From CBDUQP01 sp965369385 (lineage in GTDB: Bacteria > Planctomycetota > Phycisphaerae > SM23-33), in assembly GCA_965369385.1 (NCBI GenBank), contig CBDUQP010000012.1, positions 1 to 38,048 on the forward strand: a DNA stretch of 38,048 nucleotides, given 5' to 3'. Positions 1 to 8,093 of the stretch are shown here, piece by piece. A model generated the notes under the pieces. That model ran no database searches, was not told the origin of the DNA, and saw only the letters and a list, made by a program, of their open reading frames with translations. Position 1 is the first letter of the stretch. Each line of letters opens with the position of its first letter. Position numbers and translations under genes: made by a program.

Positions 1-690
1 GATTACGATCCCAGTGAAACATGGGAAGCCATACGCGTCATGGACGAAGGGGCATTCTCCAATAGACTGGCCACATACTTGCCAGGCCAAACTCAGACGA
101 GAGACGCCGACGCAGTTGTGCGTTGGGCACAACTCCTTACCGACACAGATGACTACTACGAAAGCGTTATCTGTCGCACCGCCAATATTCTCAGAGAACA
201 GGCGCAGACACAGTTCGGCGGGTTGCCCCAAGAACAGGTTATGATGTGTGTGGTGGGTGTATTGGCCGACCCGACGGATGTGCGGAAAAACCAAATTGCG
301 GAAGACGACAGGGTTTTGCCTGAGAATGTGAAGCTTCCCGGCATGGGCTTTGCGCTGGGTAGCGAGTTCTTACGTAATCTTGGGTGGAGCGGGTTCAAGC
401 CTGACCGTCACATCATGAGGCTCTTCGATCGATGGTTCCCTCGCCCTTGGGAACTACCCGAGAAGACCGCAAGAAAGCTTGCAGATCTGATTGGACGCAA
501 AGACAAAGAACTCATTGAGAAGCTGGAGTATTCACTGATGGGAGTCGGCATGTCCCCTTCTTCTGAATACTCGCAGGTTGACAATCTCGTCTGGCTACTG
601 GGGGCCTATGTCGAACCGAATGGCCAAGAATCAAACATCCCGTACATTTACAGGGCTTGTTTGCACATCAACCAACAGCAGGGACAGTAG
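1..690 (+). CDS. Unrecognised protein with a helix-hairpin-helix-like segment, 5' end outside window
   Basis: The reading frame is open from base 1, so the true start lies to the left and at least 229 residues are seen. An internal ATG at 40 is possible but nothing marks it as the start. The most informative part is around 335-425, where GMGFALGSEFLRNLGW followed by KPDRHIMRLF resembles the helix-hairpin-helix plus conserved Asp of the endonuclease III / HhH-GPD DNA glycosylase superfamily. The usual catalytic Lys is not evident. The rest is mostly helical and unfamiliar. The stop overlaps the leader of the next gene (1-base gap), so the two are probably co-transcribed. Role unknown; the HhH reading is inference. 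Confidence 0.6.
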   Translation, partial: DYDPSETWEAIRVMDEGAFSNRLATYLPGQTQTRDADAVVRWAQLLTDTDDYYESVICRTANILREQAQTQFGGLPQEQVMMCVVGVLADPTDVRKNQIAEDDRVLPENVKLPGMGFALGSEFLRNLGWSGFKPDRHIMRLFDRWFPRPWELPEKTARKLADLIGRKDKELIEKLEYSLMGVGMSPSSEYSQVDNLVWLLGAYVEPNGQESNIPYIYRACLHINQQQGQ

Positions 691-691
691 C

Positions 692-1471
692 ATGATAGAC
701 GAACTGACCAGGGTAGAGACTCCGAAGTGGTTAATAGACATTGTTGAAAACGATACGATGGGCAACATGCCGTTTCCCCTGGAATCGGTATTGACCGATT
801 CTCTGTTCTATCCGGCCTGCGGGCTGAATGGTACGCCCATCAAGTTCCTAGCGGGTAATGTCGCATCTTTTGTTTATGTTGACTATGCCGTTTCGCGGAA
901 ACAGTATCTTGAGAATATTCACGCGAATGACGGCGATGGAGGCATGCTCGGGTACCACATTGTCGCCGAGCGTGAGATACTCCGCGATAAAGTAATCCCC
1001 GAGGGATGGAGCCCCCCTCTTACGCCGACCGGTGAAGATGATAAACTTGATGAGCTTCAAGAAGCCCAAAGCAAATGTGTCCCCTTTGGGCACTGGAGTA
1101 TCTGGGAGCGGAATGATTCTTCGCAGGGACCCCGATACATCAGCCTGTTCTATCTGGCCGGAGAAGCCTGTGACACCTATATGGGACTCTACAATAGAAC
1201 AGGAATCCGCCCGCGCATCCTGTCCATTATTCAGCCGGGAAGCGGGCTGGGTGGCGGATGGACACCTATCGAAAGTGACAGCGGATTCTTCAAGAGAGTC
1301 GTAGCCGCGAACCCAGCCGGCTTGCCGGAATACCTCCTCCATGGCGGAGAAGGCGGAGAAGGCGGAGAAGGTTTCTATGAAGAGCCCTGCTGGCAGGAAT
1401 ACCAAAGCGAGAGGATTGTCCAGTTACCTGAACGCTATGCCGGTCTTTGGCAGTTGCAGCCAGTCTATTGA
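692..1471 (+). CDS. Unrecognised 259-aa protein, second gene of an operon
   Basis: The ATG at 692 lies one base after the preceding stop and follows a purine-rich CAGGGACAG, so it is preferred to an in-frame ATG at 578 that would overlap the upstream gene by over 100 bases. The protein has no signal peptide or membrane segment and is acidic. It has a glycine-rich stretch (PGSGLGGGW) and a short Gly-Gly-Glu repeat near residues 218-227. I do not recognise the family. Tight linkage to the HhH-like gene suggests a shared function. A genuine coding region is supported by length, spacing and the absence of a better frame. Confidence 0.6.
   Translation: MIDELTRVETPKWLIDIVENDTMGNMPFPLESVLTDSLFYPACGLNGTPIKFLAGNVASFVYVDYAVSRKQYLENIHANDGDGGMLGYHIVAEREILRDKVIPEGWSPPLTPTGEDDKLDELQEAQSKCVPFGHWSIWERNDSSQGPRYISLFYLAGEACDTYMGLYNRTGIRPRILSIIQPGSGLGGGWTPIESDSGFFKRVVAANPAGLPEYLLHGGEGGEGGEGFYEEPCWQEYQSERIVQLPERYAGLWQLQPVY
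1343..1369 (+). repeat. Three tandem copies of a 9-bp unit inside a gene
   Basis: GGCGGAGAA occurs three times head to tail and encodes Gly-Gly-Glu repeats in the C-terminal part of the 692-1471 protein. The period is a multiple of three, so copy-number change would keep the frame. Confidence 0.8.
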
Positions 1472-2391
1472 TAATGCGGAAGCCCCGGAACGTCTGCCAA
1501 TTCATGGCCTCGAAAGAGGGTAGCATTCCTGGCGGTGGCTAGAATCTATATCCGGTTTCTGCTGCCTTCATCACTATCGTTGCGAAGGCCTGGACGTCGG
1601 ATAGGGCTTCGGATGTGAATGTGCCTCCTTTTTTTGACTGGCGAGATTATATTGGACCAGTGAGCTGGGGATTCGCCGCTCGGTTCGCTCACTTCCCACC
1701 GGGAAACCACAAGTGAGCCGCCTGTCTGAAATCCTGTTCGCCAGCGGCCGGTGCTTCTGCCATTTCACCTGCATGCCACCGGAGGCACGTTCTGCCGCTC
1801 ATCTGCCCTATTCAAGAGGCCCTCGCCTTGGCAGGGGCTCTTGAATCGCCAACTGTCCACAGTTTTTCTCGCCTTTGGGCGGGCGCTATTGGCGTATATG
1901 GCCAGGTCTGCGTAGCCTGCTGCACCGCAATACCAAGTAAATTTGCAATCTTCTGTAAATGCCTGAAGTTTTTCTGCACTCTTTACCGATTCGAAGATTG
2001 ACGAGTTGCAAAACCGGTATACACTCCACTTGTAGTACCATACGAATATCGCGTAGAGCGACATTCGGGCTCATCTGGGTCAGAGGCTGCCGCAGATGAG
2101 ACTGCCCACAGGTGCCCGCCTTGACCGGGACGGCACAGGGTTGAATGGCCAGTGAATTGGCCAGAAGCCTCAACCAAGGAGTCTTTCTCGAATCATTCCG
2201 ATTTTTTCCGGACCAAGAAGCTGACGGGTTGAAATATTCGTGAGTGCCTGCTTGCCCGCTGTCGCCGGCAGGTTGCCATCCACCAATATCGCTCGGACAG
2301 AATCTATTGCGTTCCGGAATACACGGCCTGAGGGGTCGTGAGTCTCTCAGGCGTAATCCCCTTTTTTGCATGAACATGGGCATGGTGAATC
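1472..2391. other. Gene-poor 920-base stretch
   Basis: No convincing gene is seen on either strand. The open frames here are short, low-complexity in meaning, and lack ribosome sites. The region contains one strong hairpin (listed separately), a TGGCCA-gtgaat-TGGCCA dyad near 2144-2161, and the leader of the ABC transporter gene. It could be a decayed gene or mobile element, but no remnant can be named. Confidence 0.5.
1811..1845. repeat. Strong hairpin (inverted repeat) in the gene-poor stretch
   Basis: Arms of 13 bases, TTCAAGAGGCCCT and AGGGGCTCTTGAA, pair with one mismatch, and the loop holds a further GCC-TT-GGC stem. There is no T-run on either side, so it is not a standard terminator. 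It may be part of a mobile-element end or a structured RNA. Confidence 0.6.
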
Positions 2392-4137
2392 ATGACTCAT
2401 ACGACATATATTCTAAAAACACTCCGGCCTCACAAAAAAAGAATCGTCTGGGCGGTTGTCGCAATGTTCGGGATCATGTTCGTCGATCTCGGATCGCCCC
2501 TGATAGTCGCATTCCTAATAGACCACGTGGTGGGCAAGGGTCGCTACGACCTGCTCGCGCCACTCATGGTGATATTCCTGATGCTTCCGCTGGCGGCTGC
2601 GGTGTTCCGCATGATAAGCGGATACATAGTCACGCTGCTCGGCCAGCGGGTGATATTCGACATCCGTCTGGACCTGTACCGCCACGTGAACCGCCTCCAT
2701 TGCCGCTACCTACAGAACACCACCACCGGCAAGCTCATGGAGCGTATCCGCGGCGATGTGCAGCAATTACAGACCCTCCTGACCACGCAGGCTCCCCAAC
2801 TGATCGTGCAGCTTGTTACCGGGCTGATAATGGTGCTGGTCATGCTGGCGCTCAGTGTGAAACTGACAGCAGTAGTGCTGATCGGCATGACACTCTACGT
2901 AGCCAACTACAAGTGGATGGTGCCCAAAATCAGGCGACTCCAGCGACGCTTCCGGCGAAAAATGGATAGCGTATCTGGACTAGCCCAGGAGAGGCTCACC
3001 GGTGCGATAGTCGTTAAAACCTTCGGCCGCGAACGCAAGGAATGCCGCAGCTTCCTGCACAGAACATTCTCCACCGAGCGGGTATATCATCGCTTCCTGA
3101 TGTTCAGCCTCAACTACTCGCTGCTGTCCAGCCTGGTTACCTGGGGGACCTACTCCATACTGCTGCTGTTGGGCACGTGGCTGGCGATTCGCGGCGAAAT
3201 CACCTACGGAACCGTAACTGCTGTCACGGCATTCGCCTTCCGCCTGCTGCTGCCTGCATCCATGCTGGCCGAGCTTTCCAACCAGCTCCAACAGGGAAAA
3301 GTAGCCCTTGATCGCATATTCGAACTCATGAACGCCGACTGCGATGTCATAAGCAACTCAGCCGGCGAGAAATTGCATCCGATCGGCGGCGATGTGCAGT
3401 TCAAAAACGTCTCCTTCCAATACGAAGACGACAAACCCGTGCTGCAGAACCTGAACCTTTCGGTGCTCAAGGGCCAGACCGTAGCCCTTGTCGGCCAGAC
3501 CGGCTGCGGCAAGAGCACCATCATAAACCTCCTGTATCGCTACTTTGACGTGAACTCGGGCGAGATATTGGTGGACGGGAAGAACATACAGTCACTGAAC
3601 GCCCGAACTTACAGAAAACAACTGGCGATGGTACCCCAGGAGCCCATTATTCTTGATGGAACCATGGCCGAGAATATTGCCTACGGCGATTCCAAGGCGA
3701 CCCGCGAGCAAATTGAACAGGCCGCCAGAATGGTGGAACTCGGCGAGCTGTTAGACGGATTCGATAAAGGCCTGGACACCGCGCTTGGCGATGACGGAGC
3801 CAAACTGTCGGTCGGCGAGAAGCAACGCCTGTGCATCGCACGTGCGATAGTTGCCCAGCCCGCCATCCTCATGCTCGACGAAGCAACCAGCAGCCTGGAC
3901 ACCCACAGCGAAGCCATGATCCAACTGGCAATGCGGCGGGTAATGAAGAACCGAACGTGCTTCGTGGTTGCCCATCGCCTCAGCACAATCGTCAGCGCCG
4001 ACCTCATTGTGGTCCTCGACAGCGGGCGAGTGCTTGAAATGGGCAACCACCTGCAACTGATGGCCAAGCCGAACGGACGCTACAGAGACCTATACCTGAC
4101 ACAAACCGCTAACCAGCAAGTTCGTCGTATGGGCTGA
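2392..4137 (+). CDS. ABC half-transporter (exporter type), subunit with canonical Walker B
   Basis: This is a 581-aa fusion of a six-helix exporter membrane domain (about residues 15-310) and an ATP-binding domain (about 335-575). Visible motifs are Walker A GQTGCGKST (368-376), Q-loop VPQEP, signature LSVGE (472-476) instead of LSGGQ, Walker B LMLDEATSSLD with catalytic Glu at 497, and the switch His in AHRLS (528). The ATG is preceded by GGTGA at suitable spacing. It is followed 131 bases later by a second half-transporter and then an HlyD-type adaptor, so it probably works as one half of a heterodimeric inner-membrane exporter. The substrate cannot be read from sequence. Confidence 0.93.
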   Translation: MTHTTYILKTLRPHKKRIVWAVVAMFGIMFVDLGSPLIVAFLIDHVVGKGRYDLLAPLMVIFLMLPLAAAVFRMISGYIVTLLGQRVIFDIRLDLYRHVNRLHCRYLQNTTTGKLMERIRGDVQQLQTLLTTQAPQLIVQLVTGLIMVLVMLALSVKLTAVVLIGMTLYVANYKWMVPKIRRLQRRFRRKMDSVSGLAQERLTGAIVVKTFGRERKECRSFLHRTFSTERVYHRFLMFSLNYSLLSSLVTWGTYSILLLLGTWLAIRGEITYGTVTAVTAFAFRLLLPASMLAELSNQLQQGKVALDRIFELMNADCDVISNSAGEKLHPIGGDVQFKNVSFQYEDDKPVLQNLNLSVLKGQTVALVGQTGCGKSTIINLLYRYFDVNSGEILVDGKNIQSLNARTYRKQLAMVPQEPIILDGTMAENIAYGDSKATREQIEQAARMVELGELLDGFDKGLDTALGDDGAKLSVGEKQRLCIARAIVAQPAILMLDEATSSLDTHSEAMIQLAMRRVMKNRTCFVVAHRLSTIVSADLIVVLDSGRVLEMGNHLQLMAKPNGRYRDLYLTQTANQQVRRMG

Positions 4138-4163
4138 ACCGACTTGCCGCTACGACTTGTGAC

Positions 4164-4184
4164 GACGCAAGACGCAAGACGCAG
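4164..4184 (+). repeat. Three tandem 7-bp units between the two ABC genes
   Basis: GACGCAA, GACGCAA, GACGCAG lie head to tail in the 131-base spacer. No function is evident. Confidence 0.6.
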
Positions 4185-4268
4185 GCGAAGACGGATGGAT
4201 TTTGAATTTCGCAAGCCTATTACCATCCATCGATTCATGCGATACGAAGCACTGGAAATGAAGATAAT

Positions 4269-6248
4269 ATGATTGACCGAATCAGGTCATTCTGGGCTTT
4301 AATCAACGAAAAGCCGCTGAGCGAACAGCGATATGAGGCATCAAGTAGCGACATGTTCCGACTTGTCGGACGGTTCCTGCTGCGAAAGCACATCGCCAGC
4401 GTCATCCTGATCGTGACGGTAGGAGCGACGGCCGGCAATGTCTCGCGATTCTTCTACGCATGGGCAGGCAGGTTCATCGCGGACGATATCGTGGAAGTAC
4501 ACCTGCTGGCGGCAGACACAGCCGGCGAGAACTACATTAACCCCGCCATGCCCAACGAAAACCGCCGCTTCGCAACCCCCTCGCCCCACCGATCCATAAG
4601 ATCGCTGGACCAGAGGCATGAATCCTCTGTGGGCAAGCCCATCGGCGAGAAGATGTCACTGATCGGCATATTGGCGGGACTACTGCTGGCAGTGCTGGCG
4701 GCGGACCACGTATTCACGTGGATCATCCGCGAACGCATGATAAGCATCGGCCAGAAGTTGCAGTTCGAACTTCGCAGGAGCGTATACGATAAACTGCAAG
4801 CCCTGTCGATGAACTATCACGATCAGCACTCCATCGGCAGGCAGATGACGAACCTGTTCTCGGATGTCTCAAATGGGCGGGCCCTTATGCTCCAACTGCT
4901 GCATGCGATCCCCACTAACATACTTACGATGGCAGTCGGACTGGCTATCATGTTCAGTATCGACGTGCCAATGAGCTGCATGGTGATCCTGGCCCTGCCC
5001 ACATACCTCGTGTGTTACCGTTGGTTTCATAATAGATTAGGCACAGTTCACCAGAATCTCAGAGAGCGACAGGGCAAGCTCAACGCTCACATCACCAACA
5101 GGGTATCCAATTTCTACCTGGTGAAATCCTTCGTGAAGGAAGCCTTCGAAGGCCTGGACTACCTGCGTCGCGGGCGGCTTATAGTGCGGGATTCGCTGGC
5201 GTCGGCGGTCCTGAGCACACTGTTTACCATCGTGTGCAGCGTAATAAGCGGACTGATGATGGTAGCGGTGCTGTGGATTGGTACGCTGAAGGTTCGCGAC
5301 GGCAACATGTCGCTCGGGACGCTGCTGCTGTTCTATGCCTCGGCCGGGTACATGTTCTCGCCGGTTGCATCACTGTCAAACCTGATCGGACAATTTCACC
5401 AGCTCCGAGCCATCTCGCACAAGATTATGCGAGTACTTGATGAACCCATCGCCATCTCCGACCCCCAGAACCCGGCAGCAATACTGCAAGCCGCACCCGA
5501 GATCCGCTTCGACAATGTAACCCTGAGCTACACCGAAGACAGATCTCCTGCGATCTGCAATCTGTCATTCACCCTGCCGGCCGGCAAGAAGCTCTGCGTT
5601 ATGGGCCCAAGCGGATCGGGCAAGACCACGCTGGCAAGGCTGGCAGGACGCATCTACGATCCCAGCGAAGGCAGCATCCTGCTCGACGATATCGATATCC
5701 GAGACTTCCGCATCACCGATATGCGAAAACTCATCGGATTCGTCTCCCAGGAACCGGTCATATTCGACGGTACGATAGCCGAGAACATCCGCTACGGTTC
5801 GGAGGAATCTTCACCTGAACGGATAATCACCGCGGCCCAGGGTGCCCAAATTCATGACTTCATAGTGAAACTGCCCTCACAGTACGAAACCCTCACCTGC
5901 GAACGCGGGCTGACGCTTTCGGGCGGGCAGAAGCAACGTGTGAACCTGGCAAGGACACTGCTCTACGATCCGAAAATGCTCGTGCTCGACGATTGCACCT
6001 CCGCGCTGGATGCCCAAACCGAGGCGGATCTCGTTAAGGGTTTCGGTGCAATTCTCAAGAATCGAACAGCGATCATGATATCTCACAGGATTTCGATAGC
6101 GCTTAGCTGCGACTTCGTGCTCGTGCTCGAAGAAGGCCGCGCCGCCGAGTTCGGGCCGCCACGCGAACTGCTGAAAACCGGCGGCCCTTTCGCAAAACTC
6201 TACGAAGAACAAACAACCGCAGCCGATGTGCTGCAAATGAAGACGTAA
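4269..6248 (+). CDS. ABC half-transporter (exporter type), subunit with degenerate Walker B
   Basis: The protein has 659 residues, longer than its partner. The extra length is mainly an insertion of about 60 residues after the first membrane helix (around residues 70-130), rich in Asn, Arg and Ser and presumably outside the membrane. The ATP-binding domain has Walker A GPSGSGKTT (446-454), Q-loop VSQEP, a canonical signature LSGGQ (550-554), Walker B VLDDCTSALD in which Asp575 replaces the catalytic Glu, and switch His in SHRIS. Together with the odd signature of the upstream subunit this gives one consensus and one degenerate ATP site in the heterodimer. It lies in the same cassette as the HlyD-type adaptor gene. 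Confidence 0.92.
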   Translation: MIDRIRSFWALINEKPLSEQRYEASSSDMFRLVGRFLLRKHIASVILIVTVGATAGNVSRFFYAWAGRFIADDIVEVHLLAADTAGENYINPAMPNENRRFATPSPHRSIRSLDQRHESSVGKPIGEKMSLIGILAGLLLAVLAADHVFTWIIRERMISIGQKLQFELRRSVYDKLQALSMNYHDQHSIGRQMTNLFSDVSNGRALMLQLLHAIPTNILTMAVGLAIMFSIDVPMSCMVILALPTYLVCYRWFHNRLGTVHQNLRERQGKLNAHITNRVSNFYLVKSFVKEAFEGLDYLRRGRLIVRDSLASAVLSTLFTIVCSVISGLMMVAVLWIGTLKVRDGNMSLGTLLLFYASAGYMFSPVASLSNLIGQFHQLRAISHKIMRVLDEPIAISDPQNPAAILQAAPEIRFDNVTLSYTEDRSPAICNLSFTLPAGKKLCVMGPSGSGKTTLARLAGRIYDPSEGSILLDDIDIRDFRITDMRKLIGFVSQEPVIFDGTIAENIRYGSEESSPERIITAAQGAQIHDFIVKLPSQYETLTCERGLTLSGGQKQRVNLARTLLYDPKMLVLDDCTSALDAQTEADLVKGFGAILKNRTAIMISHRISIALSCDFVLVLEEGRAAEFGPPRELLKTGGPFAKLYEEQTTAADVLQMKT

Positions 6249-6274
6249 CCGGCTGGAGCATTCACAATGCAGAT

Positions 6275-6392
6275 GTAGCGGATCGAGCGTCGGCGAGGAC
6301 AAGGCTGGCAAGGACGGCGAAGCAGGCAATGTGAGGCATTGCCGATGCAGCCGGACGCCGCCAGCCGAAGCCACAGCCAGCTCGAACGCTAC
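6275..6392. repeat. Long imperfect inverted repeat between ABC and adaptor genes
   Basis: Outer arms GTAGCGGATCGAGC (from 6275) and GCTCGAACGCTAC (to 6392) pair with one bulge. Inside are GGCTGGC/GCCAGCC and a terminal hairpin GGCAATG-tgagg-CATTGCC. The whole ~118 bases can fold as one long stem. It may be a small mobile or REP-like element, or a processing structure within the operon mRNA. Confidence 0.5.
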
Positions 6393-6432
6393 AGATGCGT
6401 TGGGAACGCTCCAAACACAAGGATGAAGTGCC

Positions 6433-7461
6433 ATGACTGAACAAGAGACTCCAAACCGACCGCCCAGAAGAAACCCAAAACGCAAAATCACCTTCCGACG
6501 CGTGGTGCTTATGTTGCTGCTACTGGTGATCGGCGCTGGCGTCGGCGCCTGGACTCTCTCCACAACCAGGTGGACCGAATGCAAGGGATACGTGATGACC
6601 GATAGCGAAGTGGAGATTCGTCCCTCGGTTGAAGGCGCGATAGACAAATGGCTGGTCACCGATGGAAATAGGGTGAAAAGACACGATCTGATAATGCAAC
6701 TAAAGTGCTCGGTGCAACAGGCAGCCTATGAGCAGGCAATCGAACAGCTCGCCGCCGCAGCCGCCCAACTGGAACACATCCATGCTACCAACAAACTGGA
6801 TGAATCCCGCCGCAAGGAGCAAACGCACCGTGCTCAGAAGAAGCTGGAACTGACAACAGATCGCCTCCGAAGGCTCAAAGGTGCAGCGGCAAGCGTGTCT
6901 CAACGGGAAATCACAGAAGCAACACTTGAGATGGACGTAGCAAGAAGCTGGCTGGCTGAACTCAAACTGCCCCGCGACGAGATGATAAGTACGCGCATTG
7001 CCGTAGTCAGAGACAATATCGAAGCGGCCAAGAAGAAAGTGGCTCTCCACAAAGCCGAACTCGAAATGCGACAAGTCCGGGCCGCCATCAGCGGAAATGT
7101 CTACTTCAACAGGTTCGAAGAAGGCGAAGTAGTCAAACCCGATCACGTGCTGGGACAGATATTCAACTCCGACACGTGGATCGTGAAACTCACCATCGAC
7201 GAACGCCACCTGCCCCACGTAAAAATCGGACAGACCGTCATCATAGAGCTGGCCGCCCTGCCCGCATGGCGACACGGAACCATCAATGCCAAAGTCAGCC
7301 GCGTAATCCCCATCGTCACCCCGCAGGCAACCGGCGACGGCATCTTCTATATAGAAGCAACCATAGAATCTTCGCCAGTCAAACTCAGCCCGGGCATGCA
7401 GGCAACCGCCACCATAGACACAGGCAACACAAACTGGCTCATGAGGATGGCCGGGCTTTAG
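6433..7461 (+). CDS. HlyD-family membrane fusion (adaptor) protein
   Basis: The protein has 342 residues. After a basic N-terminus (RPPRRNPKRK) there is a single membrane anchor (about 26-46). A lipoyl-like half-domain follows (IRPSVEGAIDKWLVTDGNRV), then a long Ala/Glu/Lys/Gln-rich coiled coil (about 95-210) and the second lipoyl half plus beta-barrel (SGNVYFNRFEEGEVV, then IGQTVIIELAALP). This is the order of HlyD/EmrA-type periplasmic adaptors. It follows two ABC half-transporters, so the three probably form one export machine across the cell envelope. No outer-membrane factor gene is in the window. The TTG-rich spacer upstream holds a long inverted repeat, which could reduce expression relative to the ABC genes. 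Confidence 0.88.
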   Translation: MTEQETPNRPPRRNPKRKITFRRVVLMLLLLVIGAGVGAWTLSTTRWTECKGYVMTDSEVEIRPSVEGAIDKWLVTDGNRVKRHDLIMQLKCSVQQAAYEQAIEQLAAAAAQLEHIHATNKLDESRRKEQTHRAQKKLELTTDRLRRLKGAAASVSQREITEATLEMDVARSWLAELKLPRDEMISTRIAVVRDNIEAAKKKVALHKAELEMRQVRAAISGNVYFNRFEEGEVVKPDHVLGQIFNSDTWIVKLTIDERHLPHVKIGQTVIIELAALPAWRHGTINAKVSRVIPIVTPQATGDGIFYIEATIESSPVKLSPGMQATATIDTGNTNWLMRMAGL

Positions 7462-7582
7462 CGGGCAAGAACTGCTTTCTATCAACAACAAGCACACGTG
7501 CCGGGCGATATCGGGAAATCGCTCACCGCCAGCCGGGCTCAATCAGCCGCAAATATGAACACATTCACTATAAATGACGTAT

Positions 7583-7610
7583 TGTTTCGTCTGACGAGAA
7601 GTATTATACT
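7583..7610 (+). promoter_or_regulatory. Possible promoter upstream of tRNA-Ile2
   Basis: TTGTTT (7583-7588) and TATACT (7605-7610) are separated by 16 bases. The -10 box matches well and the -35 box poorly. It would give a leader of about 115 bases before the tRNA. Confidence 0.35.
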
Positions 7611-7712
7611 GTGCGGCCCGTTGGGGCTAGCGCCAGGCAGAAACGCCGGCAGCCAGCAAGAGGCACAAAACGCCCCACCCCATCGGCATAAGACTGGAAA
7701 AGACTGGAAAAC

Positions 7713-7729
7713 ACTGTCTTTAAGACAGT
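7713..7729. repeat. Short perfect hairpin just before the tRNA
   Basis: ACTGTCTT and AAGACAGT are complementary with one base between, ending two bases before the tRNA. It follows a direct repeat of AGACTGGAAA (7691-7710). It may position tRNA 5' processing or act as an attenuator-like site. Confidence 0.5.
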
Positions 7730-7731
7730 TA

Positions 7732-7804
7732 GGGCCCTTAGCTCAGCGGTTAGAGCAGTAGACTCATAATCTATTGGTCGTAGGTTCAAATCCTACAGGG
7801 CCCA
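7732..7804 (+). tRNA. ileX: tRNA-Ile2 (anticodon CAT, read as lysidine-AU)
   Basis: The 73-base gene folds as a full cloverleaf. The acceptor arms are GGGCCCT and AGGGCCC with discriminator A. The D arm is GCTC...GAGC, the anticodon arm GTAGA-CTCATAA-TCTAT, and the T arm GTAGG-TTCAAAT-CCTAC. The anticodon CAT could mean Met, but the overall sequence closely follows the minor isoleucine tRNA, whose C34 is modified to lysidine by TilS. The C4-G69 and C5-G68 pairs recognised by TilS in E. coli are present. CCA is not encoded (ACA follows), so it must be added after transcription. A strong terminator follows within seven bases. Confidence 0.93.
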
Positions 7805-7810
7805 CATAAC

Positions 7811-7842
7811 ACAAGGGTCGGCTCCCAGGAGCCGACCCTTGT
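7811..7842 (+). terminator. Hairpin terminator after tRNA-Ile2
   Basis: A perfect 14-bp stem, ACAAGGGTCGGCTC / GAGCCGACCCTTGT, with loop CCAG, is followed by TTCATTTCATGATT. There is no pure T-run, but stem strength and position support termination. A near copy lies at 9418-9452. Confidence 0.75.
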
Positions 7843-7935
7843 TCATTTCATGATTCGCGGCCGCGTCGCCGCTATGCTCACCGGCAAGATCGCCGCGGAG
7901 TGATGCTATCCTTTGGCCGGGGGATCGCAGGACCC

Positions 7936-7963
7936 TTGAAGACAGACCCAGGTGGTGTATAAT
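7936..7963 (+). promoter_or_regulatory. Candidate sigma-70-type promoter for the 431-aa gene
   Basis: TTGAAG (7936-7941) and a perfect TATAAT (7958-7963) are spaced by 16 bases. The leader to the ATG at 8094 would be about 125 bases. Confidence 0.55.
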
Positions 7964-8093
7964 AACTGCGGCGTTGAAGGGCGCCTCCGGGCCTGCGGAC
8001 AGGGCTTAGTCCCACCTTCCAGAGTTTTTCGCAGAAACCTTCTTTTCTGCCTGAGCGTGCAGGCCCCGGGCATATTAGAAAGGAAGGTGGCAT

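Noticed and set aside
848..1405. 185-codon minus-strand frame
   Set aside because: It is antisense to the 692-1471 gene, has no ribosome site and carries the mirror of the Gly-Gly-Glu repeat.
1886..2383. 165-codon minus-strand frame in the gene-poor stretch
   Set aside because: No recognisable family, no ribosome site, Arg/Pro/Cys-rich composition as in chance frames of GC-rich DNA.
5877..6659. 260-codon minus-strand frame over the ABC/adaptor junction
   Set aside because: It crosses two genes and an inverted repeat on the opposite strand; composition is that of a shadow frame.
6700..7542. 280-codon minus-strand frame opposite the adaptor gene
   Set aside because: Antisense to a clear HlyD-type gene; no family match.
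7732..7804. Reading the CAT-anticodon tRNA as tRNA-Met
   Set aside because: Acceptor C4-G69, C5-G68 and overall sequence follow the minor isoleucine tRNA far better than elongator or initiator Met tRNAs.
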